Part shown: positions 51,415 to 60,936 of the stretch, one piece after another | How positions within the stretch are numbered: the stretch's first letter is position 1 | Layout: every line of letters starts with the position of its first letter | Source of the DNA: Prevotellaceae bacterium | GTDB taxonomy: Bacteria > Bacteroidota > Bacteroidia > Bacteroidales > Bacteroidaceae | Direction of reading: 5' to 3' | NCBI GenBank assembly: GCA_015257125.1 | Contig: JABZKU010000007.1 | Span: forward strand, 29,556-93,555 | Length of the DNA stretch: 64,000 nucleotides | Notes under the pieces: generated by a model | Databases searched by the model: none | Seen by the model: the letters and a program-made list of their open reading frames with translations, nothing else | What the model was told of the DNA's origin: nothing | Translations under genes and position numbers: made by a program

Positions 51415-54400
51415 TTACTTGATAACGACCTTACCGTTCTCAATGCGCACGCCGTGATCCACATCAACAGCGGGGCGGCCGGAGAGATCGTAAACCTTGC
51501 CGTTATCCTTGGCAGCGTCTACCTTGACACCCGAAATACCGGTGATGGTCTTTGCGGGATCGAGGAAGTTGGCCGGAACATGTTCAGCACCGGAGAGCAC
51601 CTGTTGCTTACCATTACCAAAGGCGCAGACAACGAAGTAACCTTGTCGTACGATCGTGGCAGGAATGGTGAAGTTGTAGGTGTTCGACACATAAACGAGT
51701 TTACCGGTCGTATCGTAAACCTTGAAGCCGACTGCACCGGTACCGCTGTTGCGGTCAACGGCAATGCGACCGTTGGTGTCAGTCACCTTGTAGGCGGAGC
51801 ATTCGAGATCGTTGCGGAAGTCGGTCACCATACCCACATCACCTACTTCGCGAGCATCGCCGGGAGTTGCGTCGTCAGAGGTGGACAAACGCATCTGGCC
51901 GGGCTTGCTGCCTACGCCTTCTGCCTGAATCTTGCGGATACGTTCGTCGATGAAGAAGATACCGGGGTGCGCCTTCGGATACTTACGCATGTAGGCGATG
52001 GCCTTGTCGATATCGGCTTGCGTGGTGGTGAACCAGTTGTCGTGATAGTCGCCGGTGTTGTGATTCTTGACGGGCTTGAAGAAACCGTAGAATTGGAAGA
52101 ATTCTGAAAGGTCTTCTTGTGCTACGTCGCTGGCGAACATCGCAAACTTGAGATAGTTGTCCAGACCGCTGATGGGCGCATTTGAATTCGTGGAATACGT
52201 CATCGGGCTGTTACGCAACTTGGCAAAGAGTTCGGGATAGAACTTGGGGTGATGTCCTTGGAGCTGGTAGTAGAGCCAGAGTTGGAAGTAAATACGGCTA
52301 CGTGTCCAAATGTTGTATTCGTCACGGAAGGCACCGCGGTGGAAGTCAGCTATGGGGTTGGAGAGAGGACGTCCACGTCCGACGTTCGTACCTTGCAACC
52401 AACGATAAACTTGCGAGAAGAAGTTCACCGACATTTCTGTGTCGCCAGCCATGTTGATGGCCTTTTGGTGAATGTGACCCGTTTCGTGAGCTATCACCCA
52501 GATAGGAGCTCCTTCGTCATCCTCGGATCCGCGAGTGAAACGCTGATAGTTCAAGTAATCGCCCACACCGGGGTAGTAAGTACCGTAGGTGGAAGCGTAG
52601 GGGTTGCCCTTCGAAGAGGAAGAAGCAGAGAGCATGCAGTTGAAACGATCGAGATAGTGATCGATGCCCATGAGGTCGTGTTCGCACTTCACGAGTTCGT
52701 CCCAGCGCATCAGTACACCTTCGATGCCCATGGGCGTGCCGTCGGCATCTTTCTTCGAGAACTCGCTACGATTGAGTTGCTCTTTCACGCCCGCGAGATC
52801 CATGTTGAACTGGTAATACTTGTTCTTCATGTGGATCACCTGGTCTTTGAAGAGTGTTTTCTCCATGTCGAGCCAGTCGGCGTTGGTGTGTCCGCGAGTG
52901 ATGTCGAAGTAACCGTTCACGCGACCGCCTTCGATGTGGATTTGCAGGGCGGGAACAGACTCAAGTTTCTTGCGCGTGTCGGTGATCGTGTAGACAATGA
53001 ACAGGTGGCTGTCGTTGTCGGCCACCACCATGTTCAGACCGGGGTTCAAGCGCTGACGTGGACCGGTTACACTGAGCCCTTCTGTCGTCATGGCCTCCAC
53101 CTTCGTCGAAGGTACGAAACCGGCGCTGTTGATATAGATGAATGCAGCTTCGCCACGCTTGAGGCTGATACCGGTGGGACCCGTTTGGGGCGAGAACATG
53201 TAGCCTGTTCCTACGAGCTTGTCGCTGTTCCACTGCGTATCGTCAGAATAAGGCTTGTAGTCGTACACACGGAACTCCTTTTCACGGTGTCCCCATGAGT
53301 TGTTCTTCACCTTCAAAGCCATGGCCTGCACAGAAGCGGGCAGCGGCGTGTAGTTGCCGGCAGAACCACCTGCGGGTTGGCTCATCTTTCCGGTGAGTTC
53401 GGCATCTGAAAGCGCCTGGAATTCGGCTTTGAGCTCCGTGCAACCGGGATTGGTGAAGTAGATGGCGAGCGTATTCTTGATCTTTTGGAGATTCGAACCG
53501 CTGAAGTCGGTCAACTCGGCCAAGTTGTTGCGGGCAGCAGCCAATGCGGCTTCGTCTACCTCTGCTTTGGTGATGATCCACTGCGATTCGGGCATATTCA
53601 CATCCCAACCTACCACACGGTGAGCACCGTCATTGTGGAGTCCGACATTATTATTGTCGTCGAAACCATAGCTGGGCGTAAATTCGTCGGTACCGGCCGA
53701 AAGCGTGAAGCTGGGGTTGGAAGACACAACGGTCTTGTAGGCGCGCGAACGCTCTCCCCCCTGAGTAGCCACATAACGCTCGGTCAGGGCATTGCGGAGC
53801 GCCCACTTTGTGCCCTTCTTCACCATCTGCCACACCTGCGAGAAGTCGCCGGCCTTTTGAGGCAGTGTGCTGAGTTCGTGCGAGCCGGAACCTTCTGACA
53901 TCACGCGACCGTAAGCCACATTGGTCAGGTAAACGTAGCCGTTTTCCGTGGGTTCGATGGCACCGCTGGCCTTATTGAGCTGTGCTTTGATTTCGTCTTT
54001 GCTGACATCGGTCACGGCTTCGAGCACCCAGTCGGAGTAGTTGTCATTCACTGAAGGCGAATTGGCTTTCCAACCGAGGATGTTGCGCGAACCGCTGTTT
54101 TCGTTCAGACAGTCGTTGCCGCTGAAATCTGATTTCCAAGACAGGGTAACGTAGTCGGTGTTACCGCTCTTGGCGTTGGCCTCACTATATTTGAGGTAGT
54201 ATTTCTTGGCACCGGCAGAAGTGACCATGGGGTTGCCCGATTGGTCGTTGAGAAAACGACCGGTAGAGGCATTGCGCACGGTGTAGCTGCCATTGTTGGC
54301 GGTGAGAATCCACACTTGTGTGAGTTTCTGCGCAGCCGTTGTGATTTTGCTTTGTCCGGTCAGCTTACCCGTGGCCGTTGCCTCGGTAGCATAACGTCCG

Positions 54401-54540
54401 GAACCGCGATTCTTGATTCTGAAGATACCGCCTTCGCGGAGAATCTTCTCCACCGCGGCCTTATCGGCCCAACCTACGGTGGGTTGCATGACGCCAAGGA
54501 GGACGGCAAGCAGGAAGATGAATGCTGAAAGTTTCTTCAT
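51415..54540 (-). CDS. Secreted M60/enhancin-like metallopeptidase
   Basis: A 1041-residue exported peptidase. After a signal peptide (residues 1-25) come two ricin/lectin-like repeats (FRIKNRGSGRYATEA and VYLTNVAYGRVMSEG). The M60 catalytic domain has the HExxH zinc site in WVIAHETGHIHQKAINMAG at about residue 680. M60 enzymes cut mucin-type glycoproteins. A C-terminal beta-domain ends in KVYDLSGRPAVD and ENGKVVIK, a tail shared by many Prevotellaceae secreted proteins. It is probably surface or extracellular and targets host or diet glycoproteins (inference). Confidence 0.92.
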   Translation of the reverse strand: MKKLSAFIFLLAVLLGVMQPTVGWADKAAVEKILREGGIFRIKNRGSGRYATEATATGKLTGQSKITTAAQKLTQVWILTANNGSYTVRNASTGRFLNDQSGNPMVTSAGAKKYYLKYSEANAKSGNTDYVTLSWKSDFSGNDCLNENSGSRNILGWKANSPSVNDNYSDWVLEAVTDVSKDEIKAQLNKASGAIEPTENGYVYLTNVAYGRVMSEGSGSHELSTLPQKAGDFSQVWQMVKKGTKWALRNALTERYVATQGGERSRAYKTVVSSNPSFTLSAGTDEFTPSYGFDDNNNVGLHNDGAHRVVGWDVNMPESQWIITKAEVDEAALAAARNNLAELTDFSGSNLQKIKNTLAIYFTNPGCTELKAEFQALSDAELTGKMSQPAGGSAGNYTPLPASVQAMALKVKNNSWGHREKEFRVYDYKPYSDDTQWNSDKLVGTGYMFSPQTGPTGISLKRGEAAFIYINSAGFVPSTKVEAMTTEGLSVTGPRQRLNPGLNMVVADNDSHLFIVYTITDTRKKLESVPALQIHIEGGRVNGYFDITRGHTNADWLDMEKTLFKDQVIHMKNKYYQFNMDLAGVKEQLNRSEFSKKDADGTPMGIEGVLMRWDELVKCEHDLMGIDHYLDRFNCMLSASSSSKGNPYASTYGTYYPGVGDYLNYQRFTRGSEDDEGAPIWVIAHETGHIHQKAINMAGDTEMSVNFFSQVYRWLQGTNVGRGRPLSNPIADFHRGAFRDEYNIWTRSRIYFQLWLYYQLQGHHPKFYPELFAKLRNSPMTYSTNSNAPISGLDNYLKFAMFASDVAQEDLSEFFQFYGFFKPVKNHNTGDYHDNWFTTTQADIDKAIAYMRKYPKAHPGIFFIDERIRKIQAEGVGSKPGQMRLSTSDDATPGDAREVGDVGMVTDFRNDLECSAYKVTDTNGRIAVDRNSGTGAVGFKVYDTTGKLVYVSNTYNFTIPATIVRQGYFVVCAFGNGKQQVLSGAEHVPANFLDPAKTITGISGVKVDAAKDNGKVYDLSGRPAVDVDHGVRIENGKVVIK

Positions 54541-54978
54541 ACGTTGGGAGTTATGTTGCTCGGCAAAGATAGTTTTTATCTTCGAAATGACCGCGTTTCC
54601 AACAGCTTTTTTATCATGTCTACTCTACATTTTCGACTATCGCACGCGCTATTCCTATCCAAACGTCACTTTCATTCGCCGAAAACAAGCCAACTTTCTG
54701 CCCAAAGTGGAGGACTTTTCGCGAAAAGCAGACAACTTTTCGCCGCAACTTCCCCACTTTTCTCTCTACACTTTGCACGCTCGCCCCACCCTGCGAGGCA
54801 AAATACACAAAGACTTCGCCTCACGCGCGCGTTACGCGCGTATATAATGAGTGAAGGACACGTTGCTGCGCAACACTCCCGGCGTAAGCAGCGAAAGCAC
54901 GCGACAAAGCGGCAGTAACTGACGATTGGCACAGTTGTTGCAAGGTTTGTGGCATAGAACAAAAAACTTAGCAATACA
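54541..54978. other. Non-coding region between the M60 gene and htpG
   Basis: Divergent promoter region of 438 bp. It holds a 21-nt repeat array (about 54665..54775), then an alternating CGCG tract around 54823..54840, next to a GTGAAGG word. No good TTTG/TAnnTTTG promoter for htpG was found by eye. Confidence 0.55.
54665..54775. repeat. Degenerate 21-nt tandem array C
   Basis: ACTTT recurs at 54668, 54693, 54714, 54735 and 54756, giving spacings of 25, 21, 21 and 21. Units include GGACTTTTCGCGAAAAGCAG and CAACTTTTCGCCGCAACTTC. Same period and core as arrays A and B. Confidence 0.75.
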
Positions 54979-57039
54979 ATGGCAGTACAAAAAGGTAACA
55001 TCGGCATTACGACCGAAAACATCTTCCCCGTCATCAAAAAATTCCTCTACAGCGATCACGAGATTTTCCTCCGCGAAATCGTTTCCAACGCCGTAGACGC
55101 CACACAGAAACTCCGCACCCTCTCGGCCAAAGGTGAGTTTAAGGGTAGCCTCGACGACCTGAAAGTATCCGTCAAAATCGACAAAGAAGCCGGCACCCTC
55201 ACGGTGAGCGACAACGGTATCGGTATGACGGCCGAAGAAATCGACCGTTACATCAACCAAATCGCCTTCTCCGGGGCGACGGACTTCCTCGAAAAATATA
55301 AAGAGGACGCCGCCACCATCATCGGCCACTTTGGTTTGGGATTCTACTCCTCGTTCATGGTGTCGAGCCGCGTGGACATCGTCACGCGCAGCTACCGCGA
55401 AGGGGCGGAAGCCGTGAAATGGAGCTGCGACGGCACCCCCGAGTTCACCCTCGAACCCACGGAGAAAGCCGAACGCGGTACGGACATCGTGCTCCACATC
55501 GACGAGGAAAATAAAGACTTCCTCGAAAAAGCGCGCGTCGAAACCTTGCTCAACAAATATTGCCGCTTCCTTCCTGTTCCCGTCGTGTTCGGTAAGAAGA
55601 CCGAGTGGAAGGACGGCACGCAAGTGGAGACCGAAGAGGACAATGTGCTGAACGACACCACGCCGCTCTGGACGAAAACGCCCTCCACGCTCACCGACGA
55701 GGACTATCGCCAATTCTATCGCGACCTCTATCCCATGCAGGATGAGCCCCTCTTCTGGATTCACCTCAATGTGGACTACCCCTTCAACCTCACCGGCGTT
55801 CTTTACTTCCCGAAGATCAAGAACAATCTCGAAATCCACCGCAACAAGATTCAACTCTTCTGCAACCAAGTCTTCGTGACGGATTCGGTGGAAAACATTG
55901 TGCCCGACTTCCTCACGCTCTTGCACGGTGTGATCGACAGTCCCGACATTCCCCTCAACGTGAGCCGCTCTTATCTCCAAAGCGACGCGAACGTGAAGAA
56001 GATATCGCAATACATCACGAAGAAGGTGGCCGACCGCCTCTCGTCGCTCTTCAAATCCGACCGCGCACAGTTCGAGGAGAAATGGGACGACCTCCGTTTG
56101 TTCATCGACTACGGCATGCTCTCGGAAGAAGACTTCTATGAGAAGGCCAAAAACTTCGCTCTCCTCAAGGATGTGGACAACAAATACTACACCTACGAGG
56201 AATATCGCGAAGCGGTGAAGGAAAACCAAACGGACAAAGACGACCGTCTGATCTGCCTCTACACGAGCGATCCCGAAGCGCAGTATGCCTACGTTGAAGC
56301 CGCGAAAGCCAAAGGTTACAACGTGCTGTTGCTCAACGGTCAACTCGATGCGCCGCTGCTCAACATGCTCGAACAGAAGTGGGAAAAGACGTCGTTCGCC
56401 CGCGTCGACGGCGACACGTTGGAAAACCTCATCCGCAAGGCCGACAACACGCCCTCGGAAGCCGACCAACAGTTGCGCGACAACCTCGGCAGCGTCTTCA
56501 GCGCCGTGCTCCCCAATGTAGAGAAAGCACAATTCCACGTCGAGGCTTCCGCTCTCGGTGCCAACTCGGCTCCCGTCCTCGTGACGCAGAGCGAATACAT
56601 GCGCCGCATGAAGGAACAGGCTCGCCTGCAACCCGGCATGTCGTTCTACGGCGAACTGCCTGACACTTACAGCCTGGTGCTCAACACCGACCATCCCTTG
56701 GTGCGCAACGTCAACGACGGACTGAACGCCGCCACGGCCGAACGTCTCGCGCCCATCGATGCGGAACTTCGCGGTCTCAACGCCCGATTGCAAGCCCTCG
56801 AAGCCGCACAACAGCACACCAAGCCCGAAGACATCACCGAGGAAGAGAAGAACGAACTCAAAACGGTGAACGATCAAATCGCCGAACAGCGCAAACAGCG
56901 CGAAACGGTGCTGGCCGACTATGCACGCACGAACCAAGTGGTGCCGCAACTCATCGACTTGGCCTTGTTGCAAAACGGTTTGCTCCGCGGCGAAGCGCTC
57001 AATGCCTTTGTGAAGCGCTCGGTCGATCTCATCAAATAA
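54979..57039 (+). CDS. htpG: Molecular chaperone HtpG (Hsp90)
   Basis: Bacterial Hsp90 chaperone. The 686-residue protein has the GHKL ATPase N-domain (LYSDHEIFLREIVSNAVDAT, SDNGIGMTAEEID and FGLGFYSSFMV), the middle domain (FWIHLNVDYPFNLTGVLYFP) and the dimerising C-domain. Length is slightly longer than in E. coli, as usual in Bacteroidota. A long open frame on the other strand is a shadow. The DUF1460 and aldo/keto reductase genes follow on the same strand after a terminator. Confidence 0.97.
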   Translation: MAVQKGNIGITTENIFPVIKKFLYSDHEIFLREIVSNAVDATQKLRTLSAKGEFKGSLDDLKVSVKIDKEAGTLTVSDNGIGMTAEEIDRYINQIAFSGATDFLEKYKEDAATIIGHFGLGFYSSFMVSSRVDIVTRSYREGAEAVKWSCDGTPEFTLEPTEKAERGTDIVLHIDEENKDFLEKARVETLLNKYCRFLPVPVVFGKKTEWKDGTQVETEEDNVLNDTTPLWTKTPSTLTDEDYRQFYRDLYPMQDEPLFWIHLNVDYPFNLTGVLYFPKIKNNLEIHRNKIQLFCNQVFVTDSVENIVPDFLTLLHGVIDSPDIPLNVSRSYLQSDANVKKISQYITKKVADRLSSLFKSDRAQFEEKWDDLRLFIDYGMLSEEDFYEKAKNFALLKDVDNKYYTYEEYREAVKENQTDKDDRLICLYTSDPEAQYAYVEAAKAKGYNVLLLNGQLDAPLLNMLEQKWEKTSFARVDGDTLENLIRKADNTPSEADQQLRDNLGSVFSAVLPNVEKAQFHVEASALGANSAPVLVTQSEYMRRMKEQARLQPGMSFYGELPDTYSLVLNTDHPLVRNVNDGLNAATAERLAPIDAELRGLNARLQALEAAQQHTKPEDITEEEKNELKTVNDQIAEQRKQRETVLADYARTNQVVPQLIDLALLQNGLLRGEALNAFVKRSVDLIK

Positions 57040-57055
57040 GTCTATCCTAATTTTC

Positions 57056-57093
57056 GCGGCGAGAGAAGCCTTGCGCTTTTCTCGCCGCCTCTT
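57056..57093 (+). terminator. Terminator of htpG
   Basis: GCGGCGAGAGAAG (57056..57068) pairs with CTTTTCTCGCCGC (57076..57088) over 13 bp with one G-U. CTCTTCTTTTCTC follows. Confidence 0.82.
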
Positions 57094-57106
57094 CTTTTCT
57101 CGCCCC

Positions 57107-58039
57107 ATGCTCCCAATGCTTTCGCGCACTCTGCGCCTTTCCGCCCTCCTGCTCGCCTTGAGTTTCGCCCCCACAGGCGATGCTCGTCCGACGGTTCTCC
57201 CGTTGCACTCCCCCGTTGCCCTTGCCACGACGTCCTCGGCCGCAGCGCCTCAAACAACTGCCCAGGTGATCTATGATCGCAGTGACGAACAGGAAGTGGA
57301 ACGACTGCTCAACGACACCTCACTCCGCACCTCGCTCGACTTTGCCCGCCGCTTGAAAGGCCGCCCCTATGTGGCTGCCACACTCGAAGTGGCCGATCCC
57401 GAACGCTTAGTGGTCAACCTCCGCGGTCTCGACTGCGCCACGCTCGTCGAAACCGCTTCGGCACTGGCCATGACACGCCGTGAAGGCAAACGCCGATTTG
57501 CCGATTACTGCCGCAACTTGGAACGCCTGCGCTACTTCGACGGACACGTGGCCGGTTACACCTCGCGCTTGCACTACCTGTCCTTTTGGATGGCCGACCA
57601 CCTGCGACGCAAAACCATTGAAGAGGTCGTTCTCCCGACGAATCTCACGCAACCTCTCCACATCGATCTTCACTATATGAGCCGCCATGCGGACTCTTAC
57701 CCCATGCTGCGCAACCATCCGGAACGCGTGCGCGAAATTGCACGCTTGGAGCGCAAATACTCAGGCAACGTCGGCCGCTTCATCCCGAAAAAGAACGTCG
57801 ATCTCTCCCGCAATGAGTTGGGCGCCATCCACGATGGCGACGTCATCGCCGTCGTCACCCGCAAAGACGGACTCGACTATTCCCACCAAGGCTTGGCCTA
57901 TTGGGGCAAAGACGGCAAACTGCACATGCTCCATGCTTCGAGCCAGTACAAAAAAGTAATCGAAGACTCGCGCACCCTGTCCGCTTACCTCGCCGGCATC
58001 TCGCATGCCATCGGCATTCGCGTCTTCCGCGTGCGCTGA
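57107..58039 (+). CDS. DUF1460 (NlpC/P60-like amidase) exported protein
   Basis: A 310-residue exported protein of the DUF1460 family, thought to be N-acetylmuramoyl-L-alanine amidases with an NlpC/P60-like fold. Catalytic residues are visible: Cys in VVNLRGLDCATLVETASALA and His in GLDYSHQGLAYWG, followed by LHMLHASSQYKKV. Start 57107 (or 57116) gives a signal peptide (LSALLLALSFAPTGDA). An upstream TTG start at 57071 would fall inside the htpG terminator stem and is rejected. Probably acts on peptidoglycan fragments in the periplasm. Confidence 0.87.
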   Translation: MLPMLSRTLRLSALLLALSFAPTGDARPTVLPLHSPVALATTSSAAAPQTTAQVIYDRSDEQEVERLLNDTSLRTSLDFARRLKGRPYVAATLEVADPERLVVNLRGLDCATLVETASALAMTRREGKRRFADYCRNLERLRYFDGHVAGYTSRLHYLSFWMADHLRRKTIEEVVLPTNLTQPLHIDLHYMSRHADSYPMLRNHPERVREIARLERKYSGNVGRFIPKKNVDLSRNELGAIHDGDVIAVVTRKDGLDYSHQGLAYWGKDGKLHMLHASSQYKKVIEDSRTLSAYLAGISHAIGIRVFRVR

Positions 58040-58151
58040 CCAGTCCTCCCACCTCCACCTTTACTATTTTCTCCTCTGCCCTTTTCGCGCCCCGCTCGGA
58101 TTCCCGCCAACGGTGGCACCCAAAGAGCTGTTTTCATCAGTCTATATTATT

Positions 58152-58994
58152 ATGGAGTACATCAAACTCAACAACGGTCTGCCGATGCCGACACTCGGCT
58201 ACGGCGTTTTTCAAATCGGTGACGAAGAAACGGCACGCTGTGTGGCCGACGCCATCGACGTCGGCTACCGCCTCATCGACACCGCACAGGTCTATCAAAA
58301 CGAACGCGGCGTGGGCGAAGGCATTCGCCGCAGCGGTGTGGCTCGCGAAGACCTCTTTCTCACCACCAAGGTCTGGATCAGCAATGCCGGCGAACGCAAA
58401 GCGGCTGCCTCCATCGACGAGAGTCTTCAACGTCTCGGCACCGACTACATCGATTTGCTCCTCATCCACCAGCCCTACGGCGACTACTACGGCACTTGGC
58501 GCGCCATGGAAACCGCCCTCATGATGGGAAAAGTACGTGCCCTGGGCGTGAGCAACTTCTCTCGCGGCCGCTTCACCGACTTGACCGCCTACGGTAAAGT
58601 GCTCCCGGCCGTGAATCAGGTGGAAGCCAACGTCTTCTCCCAACAACAAACGCTCGACGAACTGCTCCACCACTTCGACACGCGTATCATGGCGTGGGCG
58701 CCCCTTTCCCAAGGCGGAGAAGGCCTCTTCGACAACGAACTGCTGATCTCCCTCGCGCAACGTCACCACAAAACCGTGGCACAAATCGCCCTCCGCTGGC
58801 TGATTCAGCGCGGTTGCATTGCCATTCCGAAGACGGTACGCAAGGAGCGCATGCAAGAAAACTTCAATATCTTCGACTTCCAACTCACAGACGAGGAGAT
58901 GCTCCAAATCGCCGCACTCAATCGCTCGGACACCGGCACACGCGATTTCGACGATCCCCAATTCATCAAACGCCTCCTCTCCTTCACTGTCTGA
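58152..58994 (+). CDS. Aldo/keto reductase
   Basis: Cytoplasmic NADPH-dependent oxidoreductase of 280 residues. Catalytic tetrad is visible: Asp in GYRLIDTAQVYQNE, Tyr in the same motif, Lys in LFLTTKVWISNAG and His in IDLLLIHQPYGD. The C-terminal IPKTVRKERMQENFNIFDF is the NADP-binding loop. Substrate not predictable; many act on 2,5-diketogluconate or aldehydes. The ATG at 58152 gives the family N-terminus (MEYIKLNNGLPMPTLGYG). Confidence 0.94.
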   Translation: MEYIKLNNGLPMPTLGYGVFQIGDEETARCVADAIDVGYRLIDTAQVYQNERGVGEGIRRSGVAREDLFLTTKVWISNAGERKAAASIDESLQRLGTDYIDLLLIHQPYGDYYGTWRAMETALMMGKVRALGVSNFSRGRFTDLTAYGKVLPAVNQVEANVFSQQQTLDELLHHFDTRIMAWAPLSQGGEGLFDNELLISLAQRHHKTVAQIALRWLIQRGCIAIPKTVRKERMQENFNIFDFQLTDEEMLQIAALNRSDTGTRDFDDPQFIKRLLSFTV

Positions 58995-59400
58995 ACTGCG
59001 CACGCCTCGCTGCGACGCCACACCTTCAATCGGCCGATTCCACTCTTTTTTCTCGCCCGAAATCTCGGCAGACGAAAAACAAAGATTTGGAAAACGATAC
59101 AAGGTTATAAGTTTATTCGAACACTCACGAACGCTCCATTCGCAGCAGAAAACGCGAAAATAGCGAAAAGCCAAACGAGCAATGCTCAATTTTCGCTACA
59201 TCTACACGTTTCCCCCTTGTACGACACGTCTCGCTAATCGGCTCATTCTTAACGGAGAATGAGCCGATTGTTTTTCTTCTTGACGAAAGAACTTGCCAGA
59301 ACAACAAGTCAAACCCAACTCTTCTATAAAAGATACTATTTTTACACGATGTGTAGACTACAAGGTTTTGACTCCACCCAAAATTAACTATATTCGCGGT
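58995..59400. other. Non-coding region upstream of the two-component pair
   Basis: 406 bp without a credible gene. It ends in a strong plus-strand terminator (59236..59276) located 240 bp after the last gene, then a TATATTCG-like element (59389..59396) just before rprX. The space between 58995 and the terminator could hold the reductase transcript tail or a small RNA. Confidence 0.5.
59236..59276 (+). terminator. Strong intrinsic terminator
   Basis: AATCGGCTCATTCT (59236..59249) and AGAATGAGCCGATT (59256..59269) form a perfect 14-bp stem with a 6-nt loop. GTTTTTC follows. Confidence 0.92.
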
Positions 59401-60900
59401 ATGAAAAGGAGGACAATTTGGATAACCGCCGCACTGATGTTCCTTGCGATCTTCGCATTGATCGGAACGGAGGTATATTACTATCATCAGATCCAAGACA
59501 TGCGCCGCCGACAGTTCGCCGAAAACGTCCAACGCGCACTCTACCAAACGGCACATGCCCTCGAAATCAGCGAGGTACAGCACCGTTTGGACACCGAAAT
59601 GGGCTTCCCCGATGACAGTACAGCCCGAGCGCTGGCCGACTCGCTCTCCATCCCGGTGCAAGACAGCACCCAAATGCGCATCCCCCACAGCCCCTCCTTC
59701 GGCCGTAAGTACCCGATTGCACTCAATGCGTTCGGCGACAACTCCATCAAAGCCACCCTCCGACAACGATACCTCAAACAACGACACCTCGTCGACGAAG
59801 TGATCTACAACAACATCGATCGCCTCACCGACAAACCGTTGGAACAGCGAATCGACCGCACAGAACTCGATGTGCTGCTGAAAAATGAATTGCAACACAA
59901 CGGCATCGACTTGCGCCTCGTGCACTATCACTTCAAAGTGCAAACCACAGACGGGCGCACCGTGCTGAGTTGCAAAGACTACAACGAAGACTCTTCCGAC
60001 GAAGAGTACAAACAAGAGATCTTTGCCGATGATTCCCCCGCTCGCATGGGCATTCTCGTCGTGAGATTTTCAGATCTCGGCAGTTATTTCATGCGCGAAA
60101 CGGGCATCATGCTGCTCCTCGGCCTCTTCAGTCTGCTCATTCTCGCCATCTCCATCTTTACTCTCATCGGCATCTATCGACAAAAACGGCTCTCACAGAT
60201 GAAGACCGACTTCATCAACAACATGACCCACGAGCTCAAAACGCCGATTGCCTCGATTTCGCTCGTTGCGCAGATGCTCTCAGACCAAAGCATCACGCTA
60301 CCGGCCGATAAAGTCAGAGACTACCACAGCGTACTCTTCTCTGAATCGAAACGACTCCGCATGCTGGCCGAAAAGGTCTTGCAACTCTCGATGTTCGACA
60401 GCATCGACGCCATCCACTTCAAATTCGACGAGTTGGAAGCCAACACGGTCGTGGAAGAAGCCACCATGGCCTTCCAACTCAAAGTGAAGCAAGATGATCC
60501 CAACGGAAGCATCGAGGCACATATCGATGCCGAAGATCCCATCATCAACGCGGATCGTATGCACTTCACCAACTTGGTGAACAACCTTCTGGACAATGCG
60601 CTCAAATACCGCCGTCCCGAAGTGCCGATCAAACTCGTTGTTTCAACCTTCAACAAGGGGAAACAATTCGTCATCACCTTCTCCGACAACGGCATCGGAA
60701 TTAAGAAGGAAGACCTGAAGCGCATCTTCGATCGCTTCTATCGCGTGACGTCCGGCAACGTCCACAACGTCAAAGGAGTGGGCATCGGACTTGCCTACGT
60801 GGCCGGCGTGGTGAAAGCACACCACGGCACGATTACCGTCGACAGCAAATACGGCCACGGTACCACCTTCACCGTCAGTTTTCCCATCATGGACGACTGA
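59401..60900 (+). CDS. rprX: Sensor histidine kinase, RprX-like
   Basis: Membrane sensor kinase of 499 residues. Helix 1 is at about 7-28 and helix 2 at about 235-258, with a periplasmic sensor domain between. The H-box MTHELKTPIASISLVAQML has the phospho-His near residue 277; N-box (NLVNNLLDNALKYR) and G-boxes (SDNGIGIKKED and KGVGIGLAYV) follow. With the response regulator 36 bp downstream it matches the RprX/RprY pair of Bacteroides. The signal is not known. Start 59401 gives a good first helix. Confidence 0.9.
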   Translation: MKRRTIWITAALMFLAIFALIGTEVYYYHQIQDMRRRQFAENVQRALYQTAHALEISEVQHRLDTEMGFPDDSTARALADSLSIPVQDSTQMRIPHSPSFGRKYPIALNAFGDNSIKATLRQRYLKQRHLVDEVIYNNIDRLTDKPLEQRIDRTELDVLLKNELQHNGIDLRLVHYHFKVQTTDGRTVLSCKDYNEDSSDEEYKQEIFADDSPARMGILVVRFSDLGSYFMRETGIMLLLGLFSLLILAISIFTLIGIYRQKRLSQMKTDFINNMTHELKTPIASISLVAQMLSDQSITLPADKVRDYHSVLFSESKRLRMLAEKVLQLSMFDSIDAIHFKFDELEANTVVEEATMAFQLKVKQDDPNGSIEAHIDAEDPIINADRMHFTNLVNNLLDNALKYRRPEVPIKLVVSTFNKGKQFVITFSDNGIGIKKEDLKRIFDRFYRVTSGNVHNVKGVGIGLAYVAGVVKAHHGTITVDSKYGHGTTFTVSFPIMDD

Positions 60901-60936
60901 TGTAAACAAAAATATTCATCACAAATACCTATCACT

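Noticed and set aside
54832..57228. Open frame of about 800 codons opposite htpG
   Set aside because: It mirrors the htpG reading frame; high GC at third positions keeps the opposite strand free of stops. No domain is recognisable and HtpG is certain.
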